Positions 43,173-49,393 of a DNA stretch of 49,393 bases are shown here, piece after piece (position 1 is the stretch's first letter; the number at the start of each line of letters is the position of its first letter). The stretch is from Candidatus Zixiibacteriota bacterium (GTDB lineage Bacteria > RBG-13-66-14 > B26-G2 > WVWN01). The notes under the pieces were generated by a model that saw nothing but the letters and a program-made list of their open reading frames with translations, was not told the origin of the DNA and searched no databases. Location of the stretch: NCBI GenBank assembly GCA_011773985.1, contig WVWN01000001.1:139384-188776 (forward strand). The letters are read 5' to 3'. Both the position numbers and the translations under genes were made by a program.

Positions 43173-43385
43173 TTACTTGGCCTCCACGGGCATGGAAATA
43201 TTGATATCGAAGAGTTCCTTTAACGCCGTACGCCGGCTCACGTCGAGTATTTCGATCCCGAGCACGGTTCCGCCGGCGTCGAGGTCCAGGATGATCCCGG
43301 GCGAGGGCTCCTCGTTCCGGTCGAACTCGCCTCCGCGGAATTGAATATACATCGCGTCGGCCTCTTTATCGTAAGTTATTTTCAT
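43173..43385 (-). CDS. DUF2283 family protein
   Basis: 70 residues. The start MKITYDKEADAMYIQFRGG and the middle IILDLDAGGTVLGIEILDVS are the hallmark of DUF2283, a small beta-rich family often found near toxin-antitoxin genes and whose function is unknown. It lies between repeat copies R2 and R3 and in the same direction as hicBA, so it looks like a second small cassette of the same kind. No partner toxin is recognised beside it. The ribosome site is weak. Confidence 0.85.
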   Translation of the reverse strand: MKITYDKEADAMYIQFRGGEFDRNEEPSPGIILDLDAGGTVLGIEILDVSRRTALKELFDINISMPVEAK

Positions 43386-43394
43386 CTTACCAGT

Positions 43395-43440
43395 TCACAT
43401 CCCCCACTTAACCTCCCGCACCGTCTCCCGGAACGCGGCG
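43395..43440 (-). repeat. Repeat copy R3, the functional gene 3' end
   Basis: The last 46 bases of the 43395-43898 gene, encoding AAFRETVREVKWGM and the stop. It is the probable source of R1 and R2. Confidence 0.7.
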
Positions 43441-43898
43441 AGCCGGATGCGCCGCGGCCCCTCGGCGAAGCGCGCCAGCTCGAGCTCGTCCTCCACGACG
43501 TCCGCCACGCCCCAGCGCGTGTTCCAGAATAGAAAGGGCCGGTACAGGCCGCCGAAGTCGCGCCGGCCGAATATCACGTACTGCTCGCCGACCTTGAACT
43601 CGAAGGCGACGTCGTGGCCGCCTTCGCCCTCCGCGTCCGGCACCTCGTACGTCGGGTCCACCCACCCCTTGTTTTCAAAGTCCCCCCAGTAGACCTCGCG
43701 GACCTCGACGCGTACCGGCCCCTCTTCCGGGACCTCCAGGACCTTGACGCGGACGATGTTGGGCGAGCGGCCGATGGCCTCCTCGAGCGTGGGCACTTCC
43801 GCCGGCGGCCACTTCGCCGCTGCCAACGCCGCCAGCGCCGCCAGCGCCCCCGCCACTTTCCCTGGTCCCGGTTTTCGCCCTCCCCGTTCGAACGTCAA
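43395..43898 (-). CDS. Exported protein of unknown function
   Basis: 167 residues from TTG 43898, overlapping the dehydrogenase stop by four bases. An N-terminal basic stretch and Ala-rich helix (about 14-30, VAGALAALAALAAA) act as a signal or anchor. The mature part (about 35-135) is beta-rich: NIVRVKVLEVPEEGPVRVEV, FEFKVGEQYVIFGRRDFGG and FLFWNTRWGVADVV. This resembles exported domains that report on cysteine-free beta barrels, but I cannot name a family. Its last 46 bases (R3) recur as R1 and R2 beyond the small cassette genes downstream. Confidence 0.7.
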   Translation of the reverse strand: MTFERGGRKPGPGKVAGALAALAALAAAKWPPAEVPTLEEAIGRSPNIVRVKVLEVPEEGPVRVEVREVYWGDFENKGWVDPTYEVPDAEGEGGHDVAFEFKVGEQYVIFGRRDFGGLYRPFLFWNTRWGVADVVEDELELARFAEGPRRIRLAAFRETVREVKWGM

Positions 43899-44890
43899 TA
43901 CCCCCGCTCCTTGTCCACTTTCGTCTCCGGCTCCTCGCCCGCCAGGAATTTTTTGAAGTTATCCACGAAGAGCCTCGCCATCCGTTCCCAGTAGTGCGGC
44001 GTGACGCCGGCGACGTGGGGCGAGATGATGACGTTGTCGAGGTTGTAGAGCGGGTGGTCGGGGGATAGCGGTTCCGTCTCGAAGACGTCTAAGCCGGCGC
44101 CGGCGATCCACCGGTGGCGGAGCGCCTCGAGCAACGTGTCCCCGCGCACCAGCGGCCCGCGCGCCACGTTTATTAAATAGGCCGAATCCTTCATCAGGCG
44201 GAACTCGTCGACGCCTATCATGCCGCGCGTCTCGTCCGTCAGCGGCACGCACAGCACGACGAAGTCCGCGCGCGAGAGCAGTTTCGGAAGGCCGTCGGGT
44301 GTCAATACCTCGTCCACGTTCTCGACCTCGCCGCCGTGGCGGTTGACGCCGACGACGTGCATGCCGAAGGCCTTGCCGAGGCTCGCGACCGCGCGGCCTA
44401 TGTGCCCCAGGCCGACGACGCCCAACGTCAGGCCGCGTAGCTCGAGTATGTTGTAGACGACGTTCAGACGTGCCCAACGCCGCTCGTGCTGGTTGGCGAA
44501 TGCGAGCGCGAGGCCCCGGGCAAAGGCCAGTATCATCGCGAAGGCGTGCTCGGCTACGGGCCCGCCGTGGATTCCCACCGACGACGTAACCAATACCGGG
44601 CTCTCGACCAGCGCCGGGTGGAGCGCGTCGTCCACGCCCGCCATCGCGAAGTGCACCCACCTGAGCCGCTTGGCGCGGCGCAGCAGCTCCGGCGCGAAGT
44701 GCCACACGATCGCGACGTCGACGTCGCCGATTTTATCCTCGAAGTCTTTTTTCCCCAATGAACGCATTAGCCGGTAACTGTTGGCGGGTATATCCGTGGC
44801 CGCGAGCGCGTCGCGAAGGGTGCTGTAGGGGTCCGCGTCGTGCGAGAGCGCGACGACGATGTTGAGCGGCTCATCTTTTTCACCGGCCAT
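43895..44890 (-). CDS. D-2-hydroxyacid dehydrogenase family protein
   Basis: 331 residues, ATG 44890. The NAD-binding Rossmann domain has TLGVVGLGHIGRAVASLG (GxGxxG at 160-165). Catalytic residues are in place: R244 in NVARGPLV, E271 in DVFETEPL and H292 in ISPHVAG. The family reduces 2-ketoacids or oxidises D-2-hydroxyacids; glyoxylate/hydroxypyruvate reductase-like members look like this. The specificity residues cannot be judged. The gene is followed by the exported unknown with TTGA overlap, and preceded by the PLD-like gene (24-base gap), but there is no obvious metabolic link. Confidence 0.92.
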   Translation of the reverse strand: MAGEKDEPLNIVVALSHDADPYSTLRDALAATDIPANSYRLMRSLGKKDFEDKIGDVDVAIVWHFAPELLRRAKRLRWVHFAMAGVDDALHPALVESPVLVTSSVGIHGGPVAEHAFAMILAFARGLALAFANQHERRWARLNVVYNILELRGLTLGVVGLGHIGRAVASLGKAFGMHVVGVNRHGGEVENVDEVLTPDGLPKLLSRADFVVLCVPLTDETRGMIGVDEFRLMKDSAYLINVARGPLVRGDTLLEALRHRWIAGAGLDVFETEPLSPDHPLYNLDNVIISPHVAGVTPHYWERMARLFVDNFKKFLAGEEPETKVDKERGY

Positions 44891-44914
44891 AGTTTCTCCG
44901 CTCTCCTTCGCGGC

Positions 44915-45415
44915 CTACTTCGTGAGGTTCCAGATGAAGTCGAAAAATTCGACGTATTGCGCCGCAAGCTCGGCGTCGTCTATTACGACGACGTCCGTCA
45001 TCGGCGACGCCGGCGCGTCCTCGATAAAGGGGTAGGAGCCGACGATGACTATACGTTCGTCCAGCACGAGGAAGCGGTCGTAGAGGTTGAATTGGCTGCG
45101 GTCGTACATGACTTCGACGCCGCCGCTTTTGAGATAGTCGCCCAGCGCTTGACCCACGAGCAGGTTTCGCCGGTCGCCGTCGACGACGACGCGAACGCGC
45201 CGCCCGCGCTTCGCCGCGAAGATGAGCGCGTCCGCCATGCTGTAGTCGGTGAAGCGGTCCATCGCGACGACGACGTCGTCCTCGGCCTCGCCGATGATTA
45301 CGCGAAGCCTGTCCCGTACGGATACGTCCTGGCCTAGCCAGATTTCTATTTTGGCGTGCGCCGCGGCCGCGGCGAGCGCGAGAAGGAGTATCGCGACGCC
45401 AATTTTTTTCTTCAT
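44915..45415 (-). CDS. Exported PLD-like protein with altered catalytic motif
   Basis: 166 residues from ATG 45415, which gives a clean signal peptide (MKKKIGVAILLLALAAAAAHA). Length and fold fit single-domain Nuc-type phospholipase D/nucleases, which dimerise around one HxK motif each: RVRVVVDGDRRN, LKSGGVEVMYD. At the active site, where H-x-K-x4-D is expected, the sequence is LYDRFLVLDERIVIVGSYPF (about 111-130). His is replaced by Tyr and Lys by Arg; the Asp and the GS remain. Hydrolysis is doubtful; a binding role is likely. Its promoter matches that of the 45524 gene. Confidence 0.75.
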   Translation of the reverse strand: MKKKIGVAILLLALAAAAAHAKIEIWLGQDVSVRDRLRVIIGEAEDDVVVAMDRFTDYSMADALIFAAKRGRRVRVVVDGDRRNLLVGQALGDYLKSGGVEVMYDRSQFNLYDRFLVLDERIVIVGSYPFIEDAPASPMTDVVVIDDAELAAQYVEFFDFIWNLTK

Positions 45416-45433
45416 TATTCGATACCTCGGGGG

Positions 45434-45463
45434 AATATAGCATAATACGGGCGAGAGCCGCAA
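45434..45463 (-). promoter_or_regulatory. Promoter of the PLD-like gene
   Basis: On the minus strand, TTGCGG (45463-45458), 18 bases, TATATT (45439-45434), 18 bases before ATG 45415. It has the same design as the promoter at 47153-47182. Confidence 0.6.
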
Positions 45464-45472
45464 CAGCGATAT

Positions 45473-45507
45473 AAAAAAGGGCGCCCCGCGGAGCCTGTTT
45501 TGGCGCC
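45473..45507 (-). terminator. Terminator of the 45524 gene
   Basis: On the minus strand GGCGCC (45507-45502) can pair with GGCGCC (45485-45480), with a 16-base interior, followed by T6 (45478-45473). The stem is less tight than others here. Confidence 0.45.
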
Positions 45508-45523
45508 GTATTCACTGCAATAT

Positions 45524-47131
45524 TTAAAAACCCGAAGCGCCGGGAGTTATTACGTATATAATTTCGCTCACGTCGGCGCCGGCGTACGAGCCGACGGCGC
45601 GCCCTTCGGCCAGAAGACGTTCGCCCAACTCCCGCAGCGGCGGCCCGCCTATCCCCGGGAACGCCCGCTCGCCGACGTATACCGCGCGGCCGTCGTCGAA
45701 TTCCCCGCGTATCAGCTTCTCGATGTGGCGCGCCGCCTTTTCGCCGTCGCCGCGGCACGCGTTCACGACCCAGTTCGGCGACCGCACGCGCCGAACGCCG
45801 CCGAAGTACCGCGCGTACGTCACGGCCGGCGAATTTGCGAGATAAGCCAAAGCGTCTTCGGGAATGATGCGGCTGACCGCGAGGCCGGCGCGGTAATCCG
45901 CGTTCGCCTGAAGGTCCGGAAGACGGGATATGCCGTCGCGCCAATTTACGTTGGTTATCCCCAGCCACGCCAAGGTAAGAGCTATTAAAGATATAAGGTG
46001 CCACCGCCTGCCGCGCTTCGACGAGGCGACGGCGACCGCGGCCGCGAAAGTGGCGGCCGGGAACAACCAGTATCCTACATAGCGCGGTAGCCACCATAGA
46101 ATAAAACCCGTATACGTAAGGAACGAAACGGCGACCAGGATTAACGCTCGGCGTTCCGGGCCGTGCGTGAGCCGAAGCCATAGATTCGCCCCGCAAAAGG
46201 CCACGCCCAGCCACAGCGGCAAGGCGACGCGAAGGTGGCGTACGTCCTTTTTTATAAAGGGCGCCGCGAAGTTGTCCCAAAAAGCGTTGACGTAGAAAAC
46301 GCGCGCGAAGGCGTCGGCGCCCGCGGCGACGTTCGGCCAGGAGAAGCCGCCCCACCGTTTCATGCGGGCGTACGAGAAAAACCATTCGACATAATCGCCC
46401 GCCCCCTCGAAACGGAGGAACGCCGCCGGGAGGACGACGTAGCCGAGGACGAAGGCCCCGGCGTACCCGCCCGCGAAGGCGAGGGCCTTTTGGCGACGCG
46501 CGGCTCCCGTCGTAAGAACGTATATAAAGGCCGCGGGAGCGAGGAGGATGTTTAGTTGCTGGATTAAAGCGGCCCCGGCACAGGCCGCGCCCGCCAGCGT
46601 CGCCGCACTCGTCCCTCGCGACGGTACCTGCGCCGCGGCGTAGAGGCCGACGAGGGCCGCCGCGGTTCCCAGCGTATATACCTCGACGCCCGCGGCGTTT
46701 GCCCAGTAGGCGGCCGCGGTCGCGACGGCTAACCCGGCGAGGAGCGAGGCCGTCCGCGACGCCCCCAGCTTGCGGCACACCAAAAACGTAAACGCAACGC
46801 CGACCGCGCCCGCCAGCGCGTTTAAAAAGTGCATCGGCCCGAGCGCCCGCCCGTCGTACCCCAGGAGGCGCGCCACGGCGTACGCGAGCCGACATATCGG
46901 ATTGTACAGGACGTGGTGGGGATGCAGTAGCTGTTGCGCCGTGCCGTTCTCGACGACCTCGGCGTAGGCGACGGCGTCGAAGCTGTAAAGGGCGTTTCGG
47001 ACGCGTAAATATAATAACAGCGCGGCCAGGCCCAGGCCCCCGCTCAAGGCCCAATCAAGGCGAGGGCCCGCGTCGCGCGCGGCCTCGAGCAGGCGTTCCA
47101 GCTTGCGTTTGGCGGCGTCCGCTTTCTTCAT
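45524..47131 (-). CDS. Multi-spanning GT-C-like membrane protein
   Basis: 535 residues, ATG 47131, with about eleven membrane helices between 30 and 400 and a C-terminal soluble domain of about 130 residues. The first loop after helix one contains NALYSFDAVAYAEVVENG and HPHHVLYNP; an acidic residue and histidines in this loop are typical of GT-C enzymes (PMT, DUF2723-like) that use polyprenyl-phosphate sugars. WWLPRYVGYW and SPNWVVNAC lie later. Substrate unknown; it may join the GT-C protein at 9997 in envelope glycan work. The motif match is looser than in that protein. It has its own promoter and terminator. Confidence 0.68.
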   Translation of the reverse strand: MKKADAAKRKLERLLEAARDAGPRLDWALSGGLGLAALLLYLRVRNALYSFDAVAYAEVVENGTAQQLLHPHHVLYNPICRLAYAVARLLGYDGRALGPMHFLNALAGAVGVAFTFLVCRKLGASRTASLLAGLAVATAAAYWANAAGVEVYTLGTAAALVGLYAAAQVPSRGTSAATLAGAACAGAALIQQLNILLAPAAFIYVLTTGAARRQKALAFAGGYAGAFVLGYVVLPAAFLRFEGAGDYVEWFFSYARMKRWGGFSWPNVAAGADAFARVFYVNAFWDNFAAPFIKKDVRHLRVALPLWLGVAFCGANLWLRLTHGPERRALILVAVSFLTYTGFILWWLPRYVGYWLFPAATFAAAVAVASSKRGRRWHLISLIALTLAWLGITNVNWRDGISRLPDLQANADYRAGLAVSRIIPEDALAYLANSPAVTYARYFGGVRRVRSPNWVVNACRGDGEKAARHIEKLIRGEFDDGRAVYVGERAFPGIGGPPLRELGERLLAEGRAVGSYAGADVSEIIYVITPGASGF

Positions 47132-47152
47132 TTTTTAAATAAATTTGTTTGT

Positions 47153-47182
47153 AATATAACACGGCTCCGCGCGCGGCCGCAA
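47153..47182 (-). promoter_or_regulatory. Promoter of the GT-C-like gene
   Basis: On the minus strand, TTGCGG (47182-47177), 18 bases, TATATT (47158-47153), 21 bases before ATG 47131. It directly follows a terminator, as at 45434-45463. Confidence 0.6.
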
Positions 47183-47191
47183 CGGCGATAT

Positions 47192-47214
47192 AAAAAAGCC
47201 GGCTCGGAGCCGGC
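47192..47214 (-). terminator. Rho-independent terminator
   Basis: On the minus strand, GCCGGCT (47214-47208), CCG loop, AGCCGGC (47204-47198), T6 (47197-47192). It ends the 47237-47590 fragment. Confidence 0.85.
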
Positions 47215-47236
47215 GAGTCTAACAGGCTACCTAGGT

Positions 47237-47590
47237 TCAATGTTTTAGAGGTTTAAATTTATAAAGGGCGCGCCAACTCGAAATCCAGACTTCGTCGCCC
47301 CCGAGCGTGTTTACGCTCAACGGCCCGAGGTCGTGCGTCCTTACTTCTCGCCAATTTTTACCGTCGTGACGTAAGGCGGCATAAGGGGCTACGGCCCAAC
47401 CGTCGTTTTCGCTAGCGAAGTGGACGCTTTGGAGGTAGGAATACGGGTCCTCGACATTTTCTTTAGAATCCCTCTTCCAATCGCCTCCGTTTTCGTCCCA
47501 ATGGAATAAATCGTAGCTGGCCGGGATTTCGGCGTATCCGGGAAACCCGCCTACGGCCCATGCGCGGTTAACGGCCGTCGCGGCGTACAC
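47237..47590 (-). pseudogene. Fragment of a BNR/Ycf48-like exported protein
   Basis: 117 codons from GTG 47590, with an in-frame TAA just three codons upstream. The product has no signal peptide, yet it carries the repeat signature of secreted BNR/Ycf48-like propellers: NRAWAVGGFPGY and SVHFASENDGWAVAPYAALR, then DEVWISSWRALYKF. Only two to three blades are present where a propeller needs six or more, so it appears to be the C-terminal remnant of a larger gene. Its base composition is visibly more A/T-rich than its neighbours'. A proper terminator follows. It may still be expressed. Confidence 0.55.
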
Positions 47591-47622
47591 CTCATTTTAA
47601 TTTAAACGAACTTCGTGTTATT

Positions 47623-47647
47623 AAACCGCCCTCGCGGGCGGCTTTTT
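47623..47647 (-). terminator. Hairpin between the SDH-type protease and the BNR fragment
   Basis: CCGCCC (47626-47631), TCGC loop, GGGCGG (47636-47641), flanked by AAA on one side and T5 on the other. Probably ends the minus-strand protease unit. Confidence 0.5.
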
Positions 47648-47668
47648 AGCGCGTATAAATAATTTACG

Positions 47669-48520
47669 TTAGTCGCCCTTCGCGCCCTTCTCCGCCTCAG
47701 CCGGCGCCTCGCGGCGGTAGGGGACCGGGACGTACTGCACCGTCGGCTCGGAACGCTTCGGCTGCGGGAAGTACGACATGAACTGGTATATCTCAGCCGG
47801 CATCTCCTCCGAGACCGTGAAGCCCAGCTCCTTCGCCTGCTCGAACGTTATCGCGTAGTCGTGGGTCCAGGTCCCTTTCGTGAGCTTGACCGCGAGCTCG
47901 TCCGCGGCGTGTATCTCCATATGGCGGGCGAGGATGTTTTTGACGCGTTCGCGCAGTTGCTCGAGGGCCTTTCTGGCGACGTCGGCCATGATGAGCGTCT
48001 GGTCGTCTATTTGCCCCGGGCGCTTGAGTTCCGTGACTTTTATGACCGAGGCCGCGGGCATGCCGGCGACCTGCGGGTCGATGGGGCCGAGGACGGCGTT
48101 GGGCGCCATCACGATTTCGTCCGCGGCCAGCGCGATGAGGGTCCCCCCCGACATCGCGTAGTGCGGCACGAAGACCGTTACCTTGGAGGGGTGGCGCAGG
48201 AGCGCCGAGGCGATCTGGTCCGTCGGGAGGACGAGGCCGCCGGGGGTATGGATGATGAAGTCGATGGGGACGTCGTCCGCGGTGAGGCGCACGGCCCGCA
48301 TGACCTCCTCGGCGTCGTTAATATCTATGAAGCGCATTATGGGGAAACCCAAAAGGCTCATCGTCTCCTGGCGGTGGACCATCGCGATGACGCGGCTCTT
48401 GCGGCGCCGCTCGATGGCGCGCATCGCGCCCAGCCGCCGGCTCTCCAGGAACTTCCGCTGCAGTATGGGCAGTACGAGTACGAGTATTATGAATATCCAA
48501 AATATGCTCGTTAGGCTCAT
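47669..48520 (-). CDS. SDH-type ClpP-fold membrane serine protease
   Basis: 283 residues. An N-terminal membrane helix (about 4-22) precedes a ClpP/crotonase-fold domain. Conserved features are FIIHTPGGLVLPTDQIA (oxyanion region), VPHYAMSGGTLIALAAD with the likely nucleophile S124, VLGPIDPQ, and LTKGTWTHDYAI. This is the SDH_protease pattern (PF01972 type), the SppA relatives with a Ser-Asp-His site. The C-terminus is Pro/Glu/Lys rich. It probably cleaves membrane or peripheral peptides. The rhomboid gene lies 36 bases upstream on the same strand, so two membrane proteases probably share a transcript. Confidence 0.88.
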   Translation of the reverse strand: MSLTSIFWIFIILVLVLPILQRKFLESRRLGAMRAIERRRKSRVIAMVHRQETMSLLGFPIMRFIDINDAEEVMRAVRLTADDVPIDFIIHTPGGLVLPTDQIASALLRHPSKVTVFVPHYAMSGGTLIALAADEIVMAPNAVLGPIDPQVAGMPAASVIKVTELKRPGQIDDQTLIMADVARKALEQLRERVKNILARHMEIHAADELAVKLTKGTWTHDYAITFEQAKELGFTVSEEMPAEIYQFMSYFPQPKRSEPTVQYVPVPYRREAPAEAEKGAKGD

Positions 48521-48556
48521 GTTTCCCTCCGCGGGGCCGCGGCTCCGTTCGTCACG

Positions 48557-49264
48557 TTAAGGCGCCACCATATAACGATGCCGCCGGCATTTCGGGAAGA
48601 TGCAAATCAGGACGACGCCGACGACGAAGCCCCCAATATGCGCCCACCAGGCGACGCCGCCCGCAGTCGCGCCCGCCAGGTCCAAAACGCCCGTGAACAG
48701 CTGAATCACTACCCATACGCCGAGGTATATCCACGCCGGGACCTCGACGAACCACGCGTAGAAGATAACCGGTACCAGCGTGAGGACGCGCGCCCTGGGG
48801 TAGAGGACGACGTACGCGCCCATTACCCCCGCGATGGCGCCCGAGGCGCCGATGGTCGGGACGGCCGAACCGCCCGAGACCGCGGTTGTCAGGAACGCGT
48901 GGGCCAGGCCGGCGCCGACGCCGCAAAATACGTAGAACAGCGCGTAGCCGACGTGCCCCAGCCGGTCCTCGACGTTGTCGCCGAATATCCACAAAAAGAG
49001 CATGTTGCCGATTATGTGGAACCACCCGGCGTGGATAAATATAGAGGTGAAGAGCGGCCCCACGCCGGCGAGGGCCGACGCCGGCGCGGAGAAGTCGACG
49101 GCCAGCAGGCGCGCGGGAATAAGGCCGAAGTGGTTTATGAACGCCTCCAGGCGCGCCGGCCCCATCGTCAGCTCGAAATAGAAGACAAGGGCGTTAACGA
49201 GGATGATGGCGATGTTTACGAACGGGAAGCGCTGCGCCCGGGGGCTGTCCTTGATGGGTATCAT
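48557..49264 (-). CDS. Rhomboid family intramembrane serine protease
   Basis: 235 residues with six to seven helices. The rhomboid marks are HAGWFHIIGNMLFLWIFG (about 78-95), the catalytic GASGAIAGVMGAY with S141, and WWAHIGGFVVG with H209, giving the Ser-His dyad. A cluster of basic residues ends the chain (KCRRHRY). Family role: cleaves transmembrane substrates within the bilayer. It is the promoter-proximal gene of a unit with the SDH-type protease. Both are candidates for releasing the anti-sigma at 30293, but this is only an inference. Confidence 0.95.
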   Translation of the reverse strand: MIPIKDSPRAQRFPFVNIAIILVNALVFYFELTMGPARLEAFINHFGLIPARLLAVDFSAPASALAGVGPLFTSIFIHAGWFHIIGNMLFLWIFGDNVEDRLGHVGYALFYVFCGVGAGLAHAFLTTAVSGGSAVPTIGASGAIAGVMGAYVVLYPRARVLTLVPVIFYAWFVEVPAWIYLGVWVVIQLFTGVLDLAGATAGGVAWWAHIGGFVVGVVLICIFPKCRRHRYMVAP

Positions 49265-49337
49265 ACCGCGGTTATATTACCAAATAATTAGTATAAAATT
49301 AAACGAAAAAATCACGCGGCCGTGGCGGGCCCCGCCC

Positions 49338-49366
49338 TTGATTTACCCGTAGCAGTGTGCTAAATT
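49338..49366 (+). promoter_or_regulatory. Sigma-70-like promoter reading out of the window
   Basis: TTGATT at 49338-49343, 17 bases, TAAATT at 49361-49366. A purine-rich GAGGGGAAGG follows at 49372-49381, so a gene may begin at or just past the window edge. Confidence 0.55.
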
Positions 49367-49393
49367 CTTACGAGGGGAAGGTTGCTTAAGTGG

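Noticed and set aside
42578-43440. Integron-type attC cassettes
   Set aside because: The repeats lack paired inverted core sites, they encode a protein C-terminus in one frame, and no integrase is seen. Only the looser cassette idea is kept.
44880-47054. A very long alternative open frame (over 700 codons) in another frame of the minus strand
   Set aside because: Its product is Arg/Gly-rich low-complexity sequence without motifs, and it spans the promoter, terminator and two well-supported genes. Such frames are a by-product of high GC.
47055-47240. Small gene of 61 codons on the minus strand
   Set aside because: It runs through the clear terminator and promoter at 47153-47214 and its product shows no pattern.

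Overview
The window is GC-rich bacterial DNA packed with long open frames. It looks like an uncultured, Gram-negative-type bacterium from a candidate phylum. The support is outer-membrane barrel-like proteins (34397-34963, 37652-38179, 38499-39041, 39265-39762), a multiheme cytochrome c, twin-arginine and Sec signal peptides, many TPR proteins and an ECF sigma/anti-sigma pair. I cannot name the phylum from sequence alone. The style (fused membrane spermine-synthase-like proteins, TPR proteins, many exported unknowns, HicAB/DUF2283 modules) resembles high-GC lineages near the FCB group. No rRNA, CRISPR array, prophage or intact transposon was seen.

Layout. 1-4960: partial GT4 glycosyltransferase, endonuclease III (nth), a spermine-synthase-like membrane/TPR fusion and a second GT4 enzyme. 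5061-9849: NlpC/P60 hydrolase, then a cluster of fumarase-type beta subunit without its alpha partner, Tat-exported NHL protein, small membrane protein and a duplicated-fold transporter. 9918-13694: a GT-C glycosyltransferase and a B12-binding radical SAM gene, with a short remnant of the radical SAM gene's 5' end before the GT-C gene. 13708-22338: tightly packed membrane and periplasmic genes: ICMT-like methyltransferase, two spermine-synthase-like membrane proteins (the second has lost its SAM site), two exported TPR proteins and a 50-residue membrane peptide.

22409-26839 is the most striking block. Five overlapping or closely spaced genes encode a membrane 4Fe-4S protein, a transmembrane protein with an extracytosolic covalent-FMN domain and cytosolic 4Fe-4S clusters, a membrane-anchored heptaheme cytochrome c, a tail-anchored ferredoxin and a 2Fe-2S/4Fe-4S protein. 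They read as a complete electron path from cytosol to periplasm. A sixth, exported protein is attached by an ATGA overlap. Its C-terminal tail is shared with another exported protein at 32188-32829, which suggests a sorting tag.

26866-32042: DedA protein, PseG-like enzyme, GlcE-like FAD protein, ECF sigma, anti-sigma and a bactofilin-like membrane protein. 32188-35002: tagged exported protein, an array of four hairpins, a GYF/coiled-coil/TonB-like protein and a barrel protein. 35102-37578: tRNA-Leu(CAG), and seven bases later a giant exported TPR protein. 37652-39762: barrel proteins. 39882-42527: alaS. 42578-43440: HicAB and DUF2283 genes interleaved with three copies of a 44-46 bp gene 3' end. 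43395-49264: exported unknown, D-2-hydroxyacid dehydrogenase, PLD-like protein with altered catalytic residues, GT-C-like membrane protein, a BNR-type fragment, an SDH-type ClpP-fold protease and a rhomboid protease. Two genes here share one terminator-promoter module.
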